Virus record (IMG/VR): IMGVR_UViG_3300050821_017518
Location: 1 to 23,498 of that record
Strand: one strand, 5' to 3'
Length of the DNA stretch: 23,498 bases
DNA from: a virus
Within the stretch, counting starts at the first letter, position 1. Every line of letters starts with the position of its first letter. Made by a program: the position numbers and the translations under genes. Positions 1 through 6,687 of this stretch are shown piece after piece. The notes below the pieces were generated by a model. It was not told the DNA's origin. It made no database searches and saw only the letters and a program-made list of their open reading frames with translations.

Positions 1-1
1 G

Positions 2-280
2 CACGAGCTCTTGCGTTTGCGCGGCTACCGGTTTAAGTGGCTCCTGGTCGTTGGCAGCCGTGAAGACATCGCTGCCGGTCACTACCATTCGAAGATTTCG
101 CCGAAAGCTTTTCTGGCGACTGTAGGCGCATTCGAGGTGCGCTACGATTTGCCAATCGTATTTACTGAGACGCCTGAGGCTGGCGCGCGAGAGATCGAAC
201 GCTGGTGTTGGTGGGCAGCCCGAGAGGTAGTCGAGAACGCCAACGATCTGCTGCGCGGCAGCAAGGCGGCATCGGCATGA
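2..280 (+). CDS. ERCC4-type nuclease, C-terminal part (5' end outside window)
   Basis: The reading frame is open from base 2 and ends at the TGA at 278-280, so the N-terminus lies outside the window. The visible part reads LLVVGSREDIAAGHYHSKIS, then VRYDLPIVFTETPEAGA and ERWCWWAARE. This matches the second half of the ERCC4 (XPF/Mus81-like) nuclease fold as found in phage proteins: a strand ending in V-x-x, a DIxxGxYxS turn, an S.K.F..TVGAF.VRY segment and a final E-R-W-W-W-A-A-R helix. The family cleaves branched DNA. The catalytic ERK segment would be upstream and is not visible, so activity cannot be judged. The gene overlaps the next one by 4 bp (ATGA), which suggests coupled translation. 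The family call is from recognised motifs, not a search. Confidence 0.75.
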   Translation, partial: HELLRLRGYRFKWLLVVGSREDIAAGHYHSKISPKAFLATVGAFEVRYDLPIVFTETPEAGAREIERWCWWAAREVVENANDLLRGSKAASA

Positions 281-498
281 GCGACAAACTCCAGCTCTCC
301 GAGCTGCAGCGCGATAAGCTACTCGCCTTTATCAGCCGCGCCGATACGGTTATTGGCGACGGCCCGTTTGATCCGCAGGAGGAATGGGGCGATTGTGAGA
401 TTCGGCCGGCGGGAGAAATTGATGACGGCTCGAGGACGATATTACACGCAGCACCGAAACGGCCGGTATGTCGAACACGACAAGGCCCACCGATATAA
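277..498 (+). CDS. Small unknown protein, short paralogue of the 2594-2911 gene
   Basis: The ATG at 277 overlaps the upstream TGA (ATGA); 73 aa. The first 39 or so residues (MSDKLQLSELQRDKLLAFIS, then D-x-x-x-G-D-G-x-F-D-P-Q-E-E-W-G-D) match the N-terminus of the 105-aa product at 2594-2911 (W-Q-R-S-K-L-V-E-F-V-D-R-F, G-D-S-S-F-N-P-Q-D-E-F-S-D). After the shared acidic FxPQ(E/D)E(W/F)xD motif this copy diverges into a basic, unstructured-looking tail instead of the helical region of the longer copy. It also overlaps 422-631 in another frame by 77 bp. It may be a truncated duplicate whose tail is now shared with the next gene. Function is unknown. Confidence 0.6.
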   Translation: MSDKLQLSELQRDKLLAFISRADTVIGDGPFDPQEEWGDCEIRPAGEIDDGSRTILHAAPKRPVCRTRQGPPI

Positions 499-631
499 TC
501 ACGGCTACGCAGAATCACCGGCCACACTGGCCCGCCAGTTCGCCGAGGGGCTCGAGCGCACTCGGTTGCGGCTTGAACAGCAACGCGAGGAACTCAGGCA
601 TTTGGCCGCGGTACGACGACAGAACCGTTAA
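422..631 (+). CDS. Small basic helical protein of unknown function
   Basis: 69 aa from the ATG at 422. A basic, Tyr/His-rich N-terminus (R-G-R-Y-Y-T-Q-H-R-N-G-R-Y-V-E-H-D) is followed by a long amphipathic helix (ARQFAEGLERTRLRLEQQRE), probably a short coiled coil. An earlier in-frame start at 353 exists, but its extra residues look like antisense noise, so I prefer 422. The start lies inside the 277-498 gene in a different frame, which is an unusually long overlap for this genome. The gene is not recognised. The Arg-rich ends would suit nucleic-acid binding, but that is only an inference from composition. Confidence 0.55.
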   Translation: MTARGRYYTQHRNGRYVEHDKAHRYNHGYAESPATLARQFAEGLERTRLRLEQQREELRHLAAVRRQNR

Positions 632-803
632 AAGCGCGGGTCCGCTACAATCACCCTCCTGAGGCATCAAGCGCGGCAGGATCGCTGCCTGCGCACGCCG
701 CAAAGGGAGTGTCTGTGGATTAAGCCGACAAAGAATACAACACGTATAATTCCAAAAATAACTGAGAGTCGTTCAGGATATCGTTCCAATCTCCTAAGAC
801 CTT
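632..803 (+). promoter_or_regulatory. Intergenic region with a possible promoter (-10 TATAAT at 745-750)
   Basis: No gene is seen in these 172 bases. The right half is AT-rich and contains a perfect TATAAT at 745-750. The closest -35-like element (CCGACA, 725-730) is too close at 14 bp, so this is a candidate only. A short inverted repeat, GGCAG/CTGCC around a GATCG loop, lies near 677-691. The region would drive the small zinc-ribbon gene at 804. Confidence 0.35.
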
Positions 804-1067
804 ATGGGATTCATTTTTCATCGTTCTGAAATTTCATTTAAACCTGGACTGCAATGCGACTACTGCAAAAAGATCATCAGCGATTCGCACGATGGCCTTT
901 TTATCTCAGGCTTTGCCGAAGATGGTTTCGATAATCTGCTTCTTGTCTGTCGAAATTGTGATCGTGAGGGCGGTTATTCGCTTCGAGCCTCTGAAACCTT
1001 AGAAATCCCAGCTGGACTAGCCCGACTGTGCGCCAATCTAGGGTTAAACATCGAGAAACTATTATGA
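804..1067 (+). CDS. Small zinc-ribbon-like protein
   Basis: 87 aa. There are two CxxC pairs: C-D-Y-C near residues 19-22 and C-R-N-C near residues 49-52, separated by about 26 residues. This is the layout of a treble-clef or zinc-ribbon knuckle. The rest (GLFISGFAEDGFDNLLLVCR, then a helical C-terminus) fits a compact zinc-stabilised domain. Such proteins in phages are often nucleic-acid binders or modifiers of host complexes, but nothing here fixes the role. There is no good Shine-Dalgarno site before the ATG; a TATAAT-like element lies about 55 bp upstream. It ends with an ATGA overlap into a 32-aa ORF. Confidence 0.6.
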   Translation: MGFIFHRSEISFKPGLQCDYCKKIISDSHDGLFISGFAEDGFDNLLLVCRNCDREGGYSLRASETLEIPAGLARLCANLGLNIEKLL

Positions 1068-1162
1068 TCACTGGAACTTTTCAGCCTGATAACCCACCAA
1101 AGAAGTGGAATGGATCACCCACTAACCTGGAACCTGCGCCCCTAGGTTCCACGAACCCGTAA
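1064..1162 (+). CDS. Possible 32-aa ORF coupled to the zinc-ribbon gene
   Basis: The ATG at 1064 overlaps the preceding stop (ATGA), and the frame runs 32 codons to the TAA at 1160-1162. The peptide is Pro/Asn-rich (M-I-T-G-T-F-Q-P-D-N-P-P-K-K-W-N-G). Support is only the ATGA coupling, which is frequent in this window, and the fact that it fills the gap exactly up to the convergent gene ending at 1166. It may be non-functional. Confidence 0.35.
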   Translation: MITGTFQPDNPPKKWNGSPTNLEPAPLGSTNP

Positions 1163-1165
1163 CTG

Positions 1166-1585
1166 TTAAAGAAACTCTCTCTCGCCAAAACTCGTTTCCA
1201 CCTCGATCGACCGGCGCTCCTGATATTCCGAGCGCTCTCTTTCGGAGATTGCGTAGAGCGAAGTACGGTCCCGACAGAGCTCAGCAAAGTGTGTAAGCCT
1301 GCCTCGCAGCCATTTGACCTGTGGATCATCGGACTCGATACCGGCCCAAGAATCGCACAGCTCGCTGAAAAGCTTGGCGGCCTCAGTCCACAGCTGGTGA
1401 CAGGCGTTTACTCTGTCGAACTTACGGCTTTCAACCGTGACTGTGACGAAGAGCGACTGCGCCATAGCAGCTAAGGAGAGCACTTCGGTTTGATCAATCG
1501 GTTCGCCGGCAGACACACTGGCGCGCAACAAACCCGCATCTGCGAGCAAGCTGGAAGCGAATTCTTGAATGGCAGCGCAGAACAT
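1166..1585 (-). CDS. Unknown helical protein, leftward
   Basis: 139 aa on the minus strand with codon use typical of a real gene in this window. The product is largely alpha-helical with several Cys and Trp residues (AAKLFSELCDSWAGIESDDP, then LTHFAELCRDRT) and a charged Arg/Glu-rich C-terminus. No family is recognised. Its ATG lies only 18 bp from the GTG of the divergent gene at 1604, so promoters for the pair must lie inside one another's coding region, or the true start is internal (for example Met41, position 1465). It is the only leftward gene in the first 13 kb apart from the tnpB remnant. Confidence 0.5.
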   Translation of the reverse strand: MFCAAIQEFASSLLADAGLLRASVSAGEPIDQTEVLSLAAMAQSLFVTVTVESRKFDRVNACHQLWTEAAKLFSELCDSWAGIESDDPQVKWLRGRLTHFAELCRDRTSLYAISERERSEYQERRSIEVETSFGEREFL

Positions 1586-1603
1586 GGGTAATATCGTACA
1601 CCC

Positions 1604-2308
1604 GTGGTCGCCCTAATCGAACAAGCATCCGTTCCCGAAGTTGCTTCTATCCCTTTGACGGCGCAAGAACGCGTCCGGCTAGGGCAACTAATTCGCACCA
1701 TTGAGCGTGGATTGTCGACTTTTTTGGAGGTCGCCAAAGCTCTGGCCGAAGTGCGAAGTGCGAGGCTCTACAGAGGCACCCATGCGGATTTCCAGAGTTG
1801 GTGCCGCGAGACGCTCGGACTCGCGAGAAGTTCTGTCGATGGCTTGATCCGTTCCGGTGAAGTCGCACAACTGCTTATCGATTCTGGCGCGAATCTGCCG
1901 GCTAACACCAGTGAAGCCGTAGTTCGACCGGTCTCGACGCTGCCTTCGCCCGAGTTACAGGTTCAAACCTGGCGTCTGGTTCAAGCGGTGTCGCCCGAAC
2001 GCGGTCCGACTCAGCCGCTTGCCAGCAAGGTCGTGCGAACGATCAAGAACGCGATCGAACCGCCGGGAACCAACGGCACCGGGCACAAGCCGCGTAAACG
2101 CGAGCACCCCACAAGGGAACAAAGCTTTATTTCTCCTGTCCGCCGTTTGTCAGCTGATAAAGGTTTCGACGCGCATCTGGTGACCTCGCATGTTGAGAAG
2201 TTCGCGCAAGCGCTCTCGACCTTCACGGCATGCCGGATCATGGCTGACCGGTGTTTAAGTTGCTGCGATATCCTCTCTAAAAGATTTCCGGAGCTGACCG
2301 ATGCCTAG
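1604..2308 (+). CDS. ParB/KorB-like HTH DNA-binding protein
   Basis: 234 aa from a GTG start. Residues about 18-90 contain a region I associate with plasmid and phage HTH proteins: LIRTIERGLSTFLEVAKAL, then A-R-L-Y-R-G-T-H-A-D-F-Q-S-W-C-R-E-T-L-G, then a helix-turn-helix-like SSVDGLIRSGEVAQLL. The pattern of a helix, then RLYR.TH..F..WC...G, then S...LI..A..V, is common in DNA-binding proteins near replication or partition genes. The C-terminal third is basic and ends in a Cys-containing helical segment. There is no Shine-Dalgarno site before the GTG and no better upstream start. The next gene starts at 2301 inside this stop (8-bp overlap), so the two are probably one transcript. Target DNA and role are inferred only. 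Confidence 0.6.
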   Translation: MVALIEQASVPEVASIPLTAQERVRLGQLIRTIERGLSTFLEVAKALAEVRSARLYRGTHADFQSWCRETLGLARSSVDGLIRSGEVAQLLIDSGANLPANTSEAVVRPVSTLPSPELQVQTWRLVQAVSPERGPTQPLASKVVRTIKNAIEPPGTNGTGHKPRKREHPTREQSFISPVRRLSADKGFDAHLVTSHVEKFAQALSTFTACRIMADRCLSCCDILSKRFPELTDA

Positions 2309-2597
2309 TGCTGGACAGCTTAAACGTCTTCGGCGCGTTGAGCGCAGGTCATTACCTGAGGCACTCGCGGCCTATCATGCCGGCCAGCTCAGTGCTCGCA
2401 CACTGGATTCAATGCTTTACATGCCTCGCGAACAGCAGCAGGCCGAACTGACTCGCCGGCTGAGCGAGGCGCGTCAGCGTGAGGAGAACCATCGAACGGT
2501 TGCCACTGCGATCAAGCAGTATGTCGATGACCTCGGGGAGCGGAAAGTTGACCTGATCGAGCTCTCGAAAATCATCAAGAAAGCGTTGGCGGTATGA
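2301..2597 (+). CDS. Unknown small helical, basic protein
   Basis: 98 aa. Basic and helical throughout: L-K-R-L-R-R-V-E-R-R-S-L, then LAAYHAGQLSARTLDSMLYM, then a long charged helix (QQQAELTRRLSEARQREENH) and the C-terminal VDLIELSKIIKKALAV. The AYHAGQLSxRTLDxM segment resembles a short DNA-binding or oligomerisation helix pair. It overlaps the HTH protein upstream by 8 bp and the next gene by ATGA, so the trio at 1604-2911 is probably translated together. It could be a partner of the HTH protein. No family is recognised. Confidence 0.6.
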   Translation: MPSAGQLKRLRRVERRSLPEALAAYHAGQLSARTLDSMLYMPREQQQAELTRRLSEARQREENHRTVATAIKQYVDDLGERKVDLIELSKIIKKALAV

Positions 2598-2911
2598 GCA
2601 CCACTGAGATTTCGTTCGAGCTGCTGCCGTGGCAACGATCAAAGTTGGTCGAGTTCGTCGATCGATTCGACCGGACATACGGCGATTCATCGTTTAACCC
2701 GCAAGACGAGTTCAGTGATGCCGGACTCATCGCCTTGGCGCTGAGAGCGGCGGAACTTCTTGATTTCCGGGGTGAGGCGCTTGAACGGTTCTTTGAGCAT
2801 GAATTCGCGCTGAGCGGCATTAGCCAAGGCGAGCTGGAAACGATGCTGTCGATCGCCCTGCTGGTTGACGCTGAGCGAAGGGTTCGCTGTGCGGCTGGAG
2901 GAAGGAATTAG
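2594..2911 (+). CDS. Unknown 105-aa helical protein (paralogue of 277-498)
   Basis: The ATG overlaps the previous stop (ATGA). The N-terminal half (LLPWQRSKLVEFVDRFDRTY, then G-D-S-S-F-N-P-Q-D-E-F-S-D) is shared with the shorter gene at 277. The second half is an acidic helical region (LALRAAELLDFRGEALERFF, then EHEFALSGISQGELETMLS). The family is not recognised. Two copies in one phage region, both directly downstream of a DNA-binding or DNA-cutting gene, suggest a role tied to DNA transactions, but this is guesswork. The next gene has an in-frame alternative start inside this one. Confidence 0.65.
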   Translation: MSTTEISFELLPWQRSKLVEFVDRFDRTYGDSSFNPQDEFSDAGLIALALRAAELLDFRGEALERFFEHEFALSGISQGELETMLSIALLVDAERRVRCAAGGRN

Positions 2912-2954
2912 TGGCGAGTTTTGTTTTCCTAAGAAAGCTAAGAAACAGCAGTCC

Positions 2955-3908
2955 ATGTCGGCATTGAGTTCAACGGCTCGAAATAAAACTGGAAGACCGA
3001 CCAAGAAAACGCCGGCGCGCTGCCAAGCAATTCTCAAAGGGATCGAATCAGGTTGGCCTTATGTTGTGGCGTGCGCTTCTGCGGGCACCACTTACGAAAG
3101 TTTCAGTACGTGGTGTCGTACTGACGAGCATTTTGCGGCACAGGTTGCTATGGCGGAAGCTGTAGCGATCCGTACTAATCTGGAACTGATTCAGGATGCG
3201 GCGCGCGATAAAATCTGGCCCGCGGCGGCTTGGCTTTTGGAACGCCGGCATCCCGAACTTTTCTCCAGGCCTGAGGTACAGTTGAATCTGATCCAGCAAA
3301 ACAACATCAACACTCAGGGATCAAACGGTCACAGCCTTGAATCAATTATCGTTTCGGACCTGGAATTCTTGAAACTACGCGAGCATGAGAATTACAAGCA
3401 TCGGGCGCATGAACGACAGGCACGCGAGGTCGAAGCTGAAGTTGTTCCGGTCGATCTAAGCGGCACCTTGGCAGTTCAAAGTCATCCAGGCGCCTCCGTG
3501 ATTAGCGAAACGCAAGCTGAAGCAACACAGCGCAGAGTCAGGAAGGCGGATTCGAAGATCGACGAGCTGTTGCGAACCAAGCAGGCTGGCAACGGTAACG
3601 GAGCTTCGCTCGAGTCAACCCCTTCCCAGATGGTGCTCGCGCCGATCGTGATGCCGGCTGAACCCGTGCCGACGCATTGGTGGGCGCAGCTCAGCCAAGG
3701 CAGCGGAGAACGTGAGGTTGAACGCGCGACGGCGATCAAGCTTGTTCGGACAATTTTGGCAGATGTGTTTGGCCAATTGCGCTCGCAGAACACTCCGGTG
3801 GAATTTGTTCCAGGCGCAGCGATCTTGCTGCGCGATGTGCACTCGGCAATCCAGGCCCTTTGCGGGGCAGATGGCTGGGCTGCGCTGCGCAGGCGCGGGG
3901 AGGTTTAG
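2955..3908 (+). CDS. Small-terminase-like HTH protein with long C-terminal extension
   Basis: 317 aa from the ATG at 2955; an alternative start at 2865 would overlap the previous gene by 47 bp. Residues about 11-100 carry a homeodomain-like HTH of the phage small-terminase type: T-G-R-P-T-K-K-T-P, Y-V-V-A-C-A-S-A-G-T-T-Y-E-S-F-S-T-W-C, and the hallmark PAAAWLLERRHPELFSRPEV. Such proteins recognise phage DNA for packaging. After this come a Gln/Asn-rich strand (LNLIQQNNINTQGSNG), a charged helical stretch and the segment RRVRKADSKIDELLRTKQ. A separate domain of about 80 aa starts at W-W-A-Q-L-S. A second, shorter protein at 22101-22568 shares the WLLERR motif, the QN-rich strand and the DxKI-x-x-LL segment. 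No large terminase is adjacent, so a different DNA-binding role is possible. Confidence 0.65.
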   Translation: MSALSSTARNKTGRPTKKTPARCQAILKGIESGWPYVVACASAGTTYESFSTWCRTDEHFAAQVAMAEAVAIRTNLELIQDAARDKIWPAAAWLLERRHPELFSRPEVQLNLIQQNNINTQGSNGHSLESIIVSDLEFLKLREHENYKHRAHERQAREVEAEVVPVDLSGTLAVQSHPGASVISETQAEATQRRVRKADSKIDELLRTKQAGNGNGASLESTPSQMVLAPIVMPAEPVPTHWWAQLSQGSGEREVERATAIKLVRTILADVFGQLRSQNTPVEFVPGAAILLRDVHSAIQALCGADGWAALRRRGEV

Positions 3909-3910
3909 CG

Positions 3911-4189
3911 GTGGATGCGCCGGGGCGTTATCGAAGGGCGTTGCTGCGATATCTCCGAGGCGAGCTGGCCCGGCTCAAGGATCCTGCGCTCGACGAACGA
4001 GTCGCCTCGATTGTGGCCGCATTCGACCAGGCCGAAGCCTCTGGCCACGAGCTGAGTCCGTGGATAATGGGCGCCGCCGAGCAGTTGCAGCGTGAGCTTG
4101 CGGAGCGGCAAGCGGAACGCAGCAGGCTGATCGCGGAGCTGGACCGCTGGATTGAGTTCCGAGCCGGCAAGGCGCTGGAGAAGAACTGA
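3911..4189 (+). CDS. Unknown 92-aa helical protein
   Basis: I choose the GTG at 3911 because a strong Shine-Dalgarno (GGGGAGG, 3897-3903) sits 7 bp upstream and the previous gene ends at 3908. The longer frame from 3860 would overlap that gene. The product is helical and highly charged: RYRRALLRYLRGELARLKDP, then E-R-V-A-S-I-V-A-A-F-D-Q-A, then a coiled-coil-like QLQRELAERQAERSRLIAEL and WIEFRAGKALEKN. No family is recognised. It is the last intact gene before the tnpB remnant. Confidence 0.65.
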   Translation: MDAPGRYRRALLRYLRGELARLKDPALDERVASIVAAFDQAEASGHELSPWIMGAAEQLQRELAERQAERSRLIAELDRWIEFRAGKALEKN

Positions 4190-4257
4190 CTCTGATCGTT
4201 TCCACAGAGTGAGCAAACTGTTCAGCACGCGAGCAAAAACTCGCATTTCCGGGGCGA

Positions 4258-4859
4258 ATCGTCTACGCTCCGAAGCGTTGTGGACCAAACGCTTGGGTGA
4301 GAAGATCGCTAATCCGCGCTTTCTCAAGGAAGAGCTGCCAGCACTGCGCCGGGCCCAGCGTTCTTTGGCGCGCAAGAAGAAGCGCAGCAATAACCGCAAG
4401 AAAGCCAAGTGCAAGGTGGCTCGCATTCACGCTCGGGTGGCCAACTGCCGACGTGAACACCAACACAAAGTTTCCAATGATCTGATTTCTCGCTACGGCA
4501 AAGTCGCTGTGGAAAGCTTGAACGTGCAAGGCATGGTCAAGAATCACAGGCTTAGCCGAGCGATTGCCGATGTAGGCTGGTCGGGCTTCATCGACGTACT
4601 GACCCACAAAGTTGTGAAGACTGGTGGCGAGGTAAAACAAGTGTCTGCGAACTACACGAGTCAGGAATGCCCGGAGTGCCACGCAATCAAGCCAAAGACG
4701 TTGGCTGAACGCGTACACCGTTGCCCCTGTGGATTGGTGATAGATCGGGACCACGCTAGTGCGCTTGTAATCCTTGAGCGTGCTTGGCCTGGAACGGGCC
4801 AGTGGAGCGTAACGCCACCAGTAGGTAGCGTGCTCCAAGAAGCTGTCTGCTTTAGCTGA
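4258..4859 (+). pseudogene. tnpB: tnpB 3' half (inverted), RuvC-II/III and zinc finger
   Basis: The frame from EKIANPRFLKEELPALRRAQ onward is a canonical TnpB C-terminal half. It has the Lys/Arg-rich helix (RSLARKKKRSNNRKKAKCKV), RuvC-II with its Glu (VAVESLNVQGM), the zinc finger (C-P-E-C-H ... C-P-C-G) and RuvC-III with its Asp (IDRDHASA). The end QEAVCFS is a natural TnpB C-terminus, so the 3' end is complete. Upstream of EKI, inserting one base between 4261 and 4262 restores RIDLRSEALWTKRLGEKI, equal in length to the canonical G-I-D-L-G-L-x-A-L-A-T-L-S-x-G-E-K-I. The catalytic RuvC-I Asp codon has therefore lost a base. There is no start codon or N-terminal half on this strand. Confidence 0.85.
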
Positions 4860-4862
4860 CGG
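4845..4862 (+). repeat. IS605-type right-end hairpin
   Basis: GTCTGCTTTAGCTGACGG: an imperfect hairpin, stem GTC-GC/GC-GAC around a TTTA loop with one T-T mismatch. It overlaps the last codons and stop of the tnpB 3' half (Q-E-A-V-C-F-S-stop), as right-end hairpins of this family often do, and is followed by AGTGTTCAC, which may be the element tip. In pre-inversion orientation it lines up with the 5408-5423 hairpin at 16 of 18 positions. Confidence 0.65.
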
Positions 4863-4875
4863 AGTGTTCACAGCC

Positions 4876-5381
4876 TGCTCGCACGCCAGCACTACAAACC
4901 ATTTGTCGGCTTCGCGTTTAAGCGAGAGCGTCTTGATCGTTCCTTCAACTTCGCGATGAAGGCAAACACGGATCGTGCCGACATGTTGAACCCGCAATCG
5001 ATTGCATTTAAGCCGGATGCCGTTGCCATGCTTTGGGAAAAGGATCGAGTCGAATCTGTCCGTGGATTTAAACCGCGGATAACCCGGCTCTTGCCCAGCT
5101 TTTACCCGGCGAAAGAAATTCTCGAATGCCCGGTCGAGACGGCGCAAGGTGCCATAAGAGCTATTGCAATTGATTGCCGCAAACCAGGAATTAGTTTTGC
5201 GTTCATCCACCAACCAGGCGCACTGATCCGAATAGCTGCGCGAGATTTTCCATTCATCCCAGAACCAGCGGCGTTGACCCAGCGCGGAATTATAAAGCCG
5301 CCTGTGCGTTTCAAGGGCAATTCCCAGCTCACGCTCTTGGTTGGCGTTGGTCCAAAGACGAAATTTATAGGCTCGAAACAC
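4876..5381 (-). pseudogene. tnpB: tnpB 5' half, truncated by inversion
   Basis: From a GTG at 5381 the minus strand encodes a typical TnpB N-terminus: F-R-A-Y-K-F-R-L-W-T-N-A-N-Q, then LETHRRLYNSALGQRRWFWD, LDRAFENFFRRVKAGQEPGY, PRFKSTDRFDSILFPKHGNG and KREADKWFVVLACEQ. After the C-E-Q at about 4876 the frame leaves TnpB homology and reads the antisense of the inverted 3' half until 4263. No RuvC motif is on this piece. On paper, flipping the 4229-4882 segment joins A-C-E-Q to K-L-A-F-P-G-R-I and then to the 3' half, with one missing base. The product is certainly not an active nuclease. Confidence 0.85.
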
Positions 5382-5405
5382 GATCTAACACTATCGGCAA
5401 TTCCC

Positions 5406-5425
5406 CCGTCAGCTGAAGCGGACGG
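5406..5425 (-). repeat. Left-end hairpin copy beside the 5445 start codon
   Basis: On the minus strand this reads CCGTCCGCTTCAGCTGACGG, the same imperfect hairpin as at 4845-4862, positioned upstream of the tnpB start at 5381 as a left end would be. The surrounding sequence, from about 5395 through the ATG at 5445, is nearly the same as 6703-6755, so it could instead be a duplicated phage leader. Confidence 0.55.
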
Positions 5426-5444
5426 TCCCCTTGCCTAAGAATTT

Positions 5445-6671
5445 ATGGCCAGCAACTTTCGCCCGTACTATCCGCGCGTCCAGAACAGACCGCAAACCGC
5501 AGAAACTAACGATGTTCAGCGCGGGATGATGATTGGATCCGCCTTTGGTAAGGATATCCAAGGGCTTGGCACGGCTTTAGCTCAGGGGATACAGGAAGCG
5601 CGCAAGAACGCACTGGCCAATCAGCTGATGGACGAAGCGTCTATCGGTGACCAGCCTGGGGCAGGCCAAACGATGAGTTTGGGAAAGCTTGGGGGCGACG
5701 GTGGTGCGGGTCAGACCCAAGATCTGGGAACCGTGCCCGCCGATTCCACGTTCACCAATCCGGCAACCGGCAACGTTGAACCGTTACAACAAGACCAGGG
5801 CGTTTCCGATGACGATTTTAGCAGAGCGATAGCTGCGGCCCGACTGCAAAGTTCTCCGTCTGCGGCCACGGTTGGGAATGCGCCGGCCACTAGCGCTAAT
5901 GGCCGGCTTGGAGGCGATTTCACTTTGAACCCGTCCGATTATTCGGCGGGCGGAACCGCGTTTGGAGATACCGGGAGTAGTGCCGGAACAGTGGGCGGTT
6001 TGATTCATACTGGCGGGGTGCAAGAGATGGAGCTGCGCAAAGAGATGCTGGCGCAACGGCTTCAGCAAGAGGCCGCTAGAGCGAAAGCTGCTGACGAGCA
6101 GGCGAAAGCTAGTGGGACGGGCCAATACGCTCTGGAGGCTGCTCAGAAGCGGGCGACTTTAGCGCATACCCAGGCGGAAACCGAAGCTCTCAAAAACAAA
6201 CCCGCCAAAGAAGAAAAGAATCCCCCAGCGGTGAATATCGGCAGTGAACCGGTGACTGACCAAGGGCAACTAAACAGGCATATCGACGGTATTTACGGCA
6301 ACGGAACTGCTAACGACATAGCTGCAACTTTGAATGAGCCTGATACCATTGCTGATCCCACTGATCCGACCAAAACTATTGCCAACCCCAACGCGCCAGT
6401 GGTGACAGGAAATTCCGTCGCGGTTGGACCTGAGAAACATCGAGTTACCATGTCGCTTGCCGAGGCTCAAATTTATACGAAACAGGCCAACGCGTTACGG
6501 CTCAAACAAGGTTTGCCGGCGTACAGGGTGCCGGGCGAAGATCAGAGCGTGGGAGCAACAGCAGCGAACCCATATCCAGCAAAAACTAATTTGGACGTTT
6601 ATAGTCGGGCGCCTGGAACCTGGGTAAGACTGCCGAACGGCAAGATCGCGCAAGTGCCAGGCAAACAATAA
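5445..6671 (+). CDS. Unknown 408-aa protein, probable virion component
   Basis: 408 aa. The N-terminal region is basic and aromatic (NFRPYYPRVQNRP). Next comes a helical stretch (GMMIGSAFGKDIQGLGTALA, then GIQEARKNALANQLMDEAS). A long low-complexity Gly/Ala/Thr/Asp-rich region covers residues about 70-200. A charged coiled coil (MELRKEMLAQRLQQEAARAK, then LEAAQKRATLAHTQAETEAL) runs over about 200-255, before a mixed C-terminal part ending in a strand-rich WVRLPNGKIAQVPGKQ. There is no signal peptide. This composition, directly before the giant peptidoglycan-hydrolase gene, fits an internal virion or tail-associated protein. The ATG has no Shine-Dalgarno site; a reading frame ending at 5438 lies 6 bp upstream, so reinitiation is possible. 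The tnpB element sits just 5' and may have displaced its original leader. Confidence 0.65.
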   Translation: MASNFRPYYPRVQNRPQTAETNDVQRGMMIGSAFGKDIQGLGTALAQGIQEARKNALANQLMDEASIGDQPGAGQTMSLGKLGGDGGAGQTQDLGTVPADSTFTNPATGNVEPLQQDQGVSDDDFSRAIAAARLQSSPSAATVGNAPATSANGRLGGDFTLNPSDYSAGGTAFGDTGSSAGTVGGLIHTGGVQEMELRKEMLAQRLQQEAARAKAADEQAKASGTGQYALEAAQKRATLAHTQAETEALKNKPAKEEKNPPAVNIGSEPVTDQGQLNRHIDGIYGNGTANDIAATLNEPDTIADPTDPTKTIANPNAPVVTGNSVAVGPEKHRVTMSLAEAQIYTKQANALRLKQGLPAYRVPGEDQSVGATAANPYPAKTNLDVYSRAPGTWVRLPNGKIAQVPGKQ

Positions 6672-6687
6672 AAGGAGTTTCTTTTTT

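Larger units (their letters stand above)
4229..5425 (-). mobile_element. Degenerate IS200/IS605-type tnpB element with internal inversion
   Basis: The segment holds two halves of one tnpB (RNA-guided nuclease of IS200/IS605 elements) facing each other: the 5' half on the minus strand from 5381 and the 3' half on the plus strand ending at 4859. The inverted segment is bounded by a 7-bp inverted repeat, GCGAGCA at 4229-4235 and TGCTCGC at 4876-4882; flipping it joins the halves in order. Hairpins with nearly the same sequence lie near both original ends (4845-4860 and 5408-5423), as expected for IS605-type left and right ends. No tnpA transposase is present. The outer boundaries are estimates: the right one is set at the end hairpin, and the left phage junction lies somewhere between 4190 and 4235. 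Confidence 0.8.

Noticed and set aside
4263-4875. Continuation of the minus-strand tnpB ORF past the inversion point
   Set aside because: This part of the 372-aa frame is the antisense of the tnpB 3' half and has no TnpB features of its own.
4956-5438. 160-aa plus-strand ORF
   Set aside because: It is the antisense of the tnpB 5' half; only its last dozen residues (the A-D-G-P-L stretch) lie in the leader repeat.
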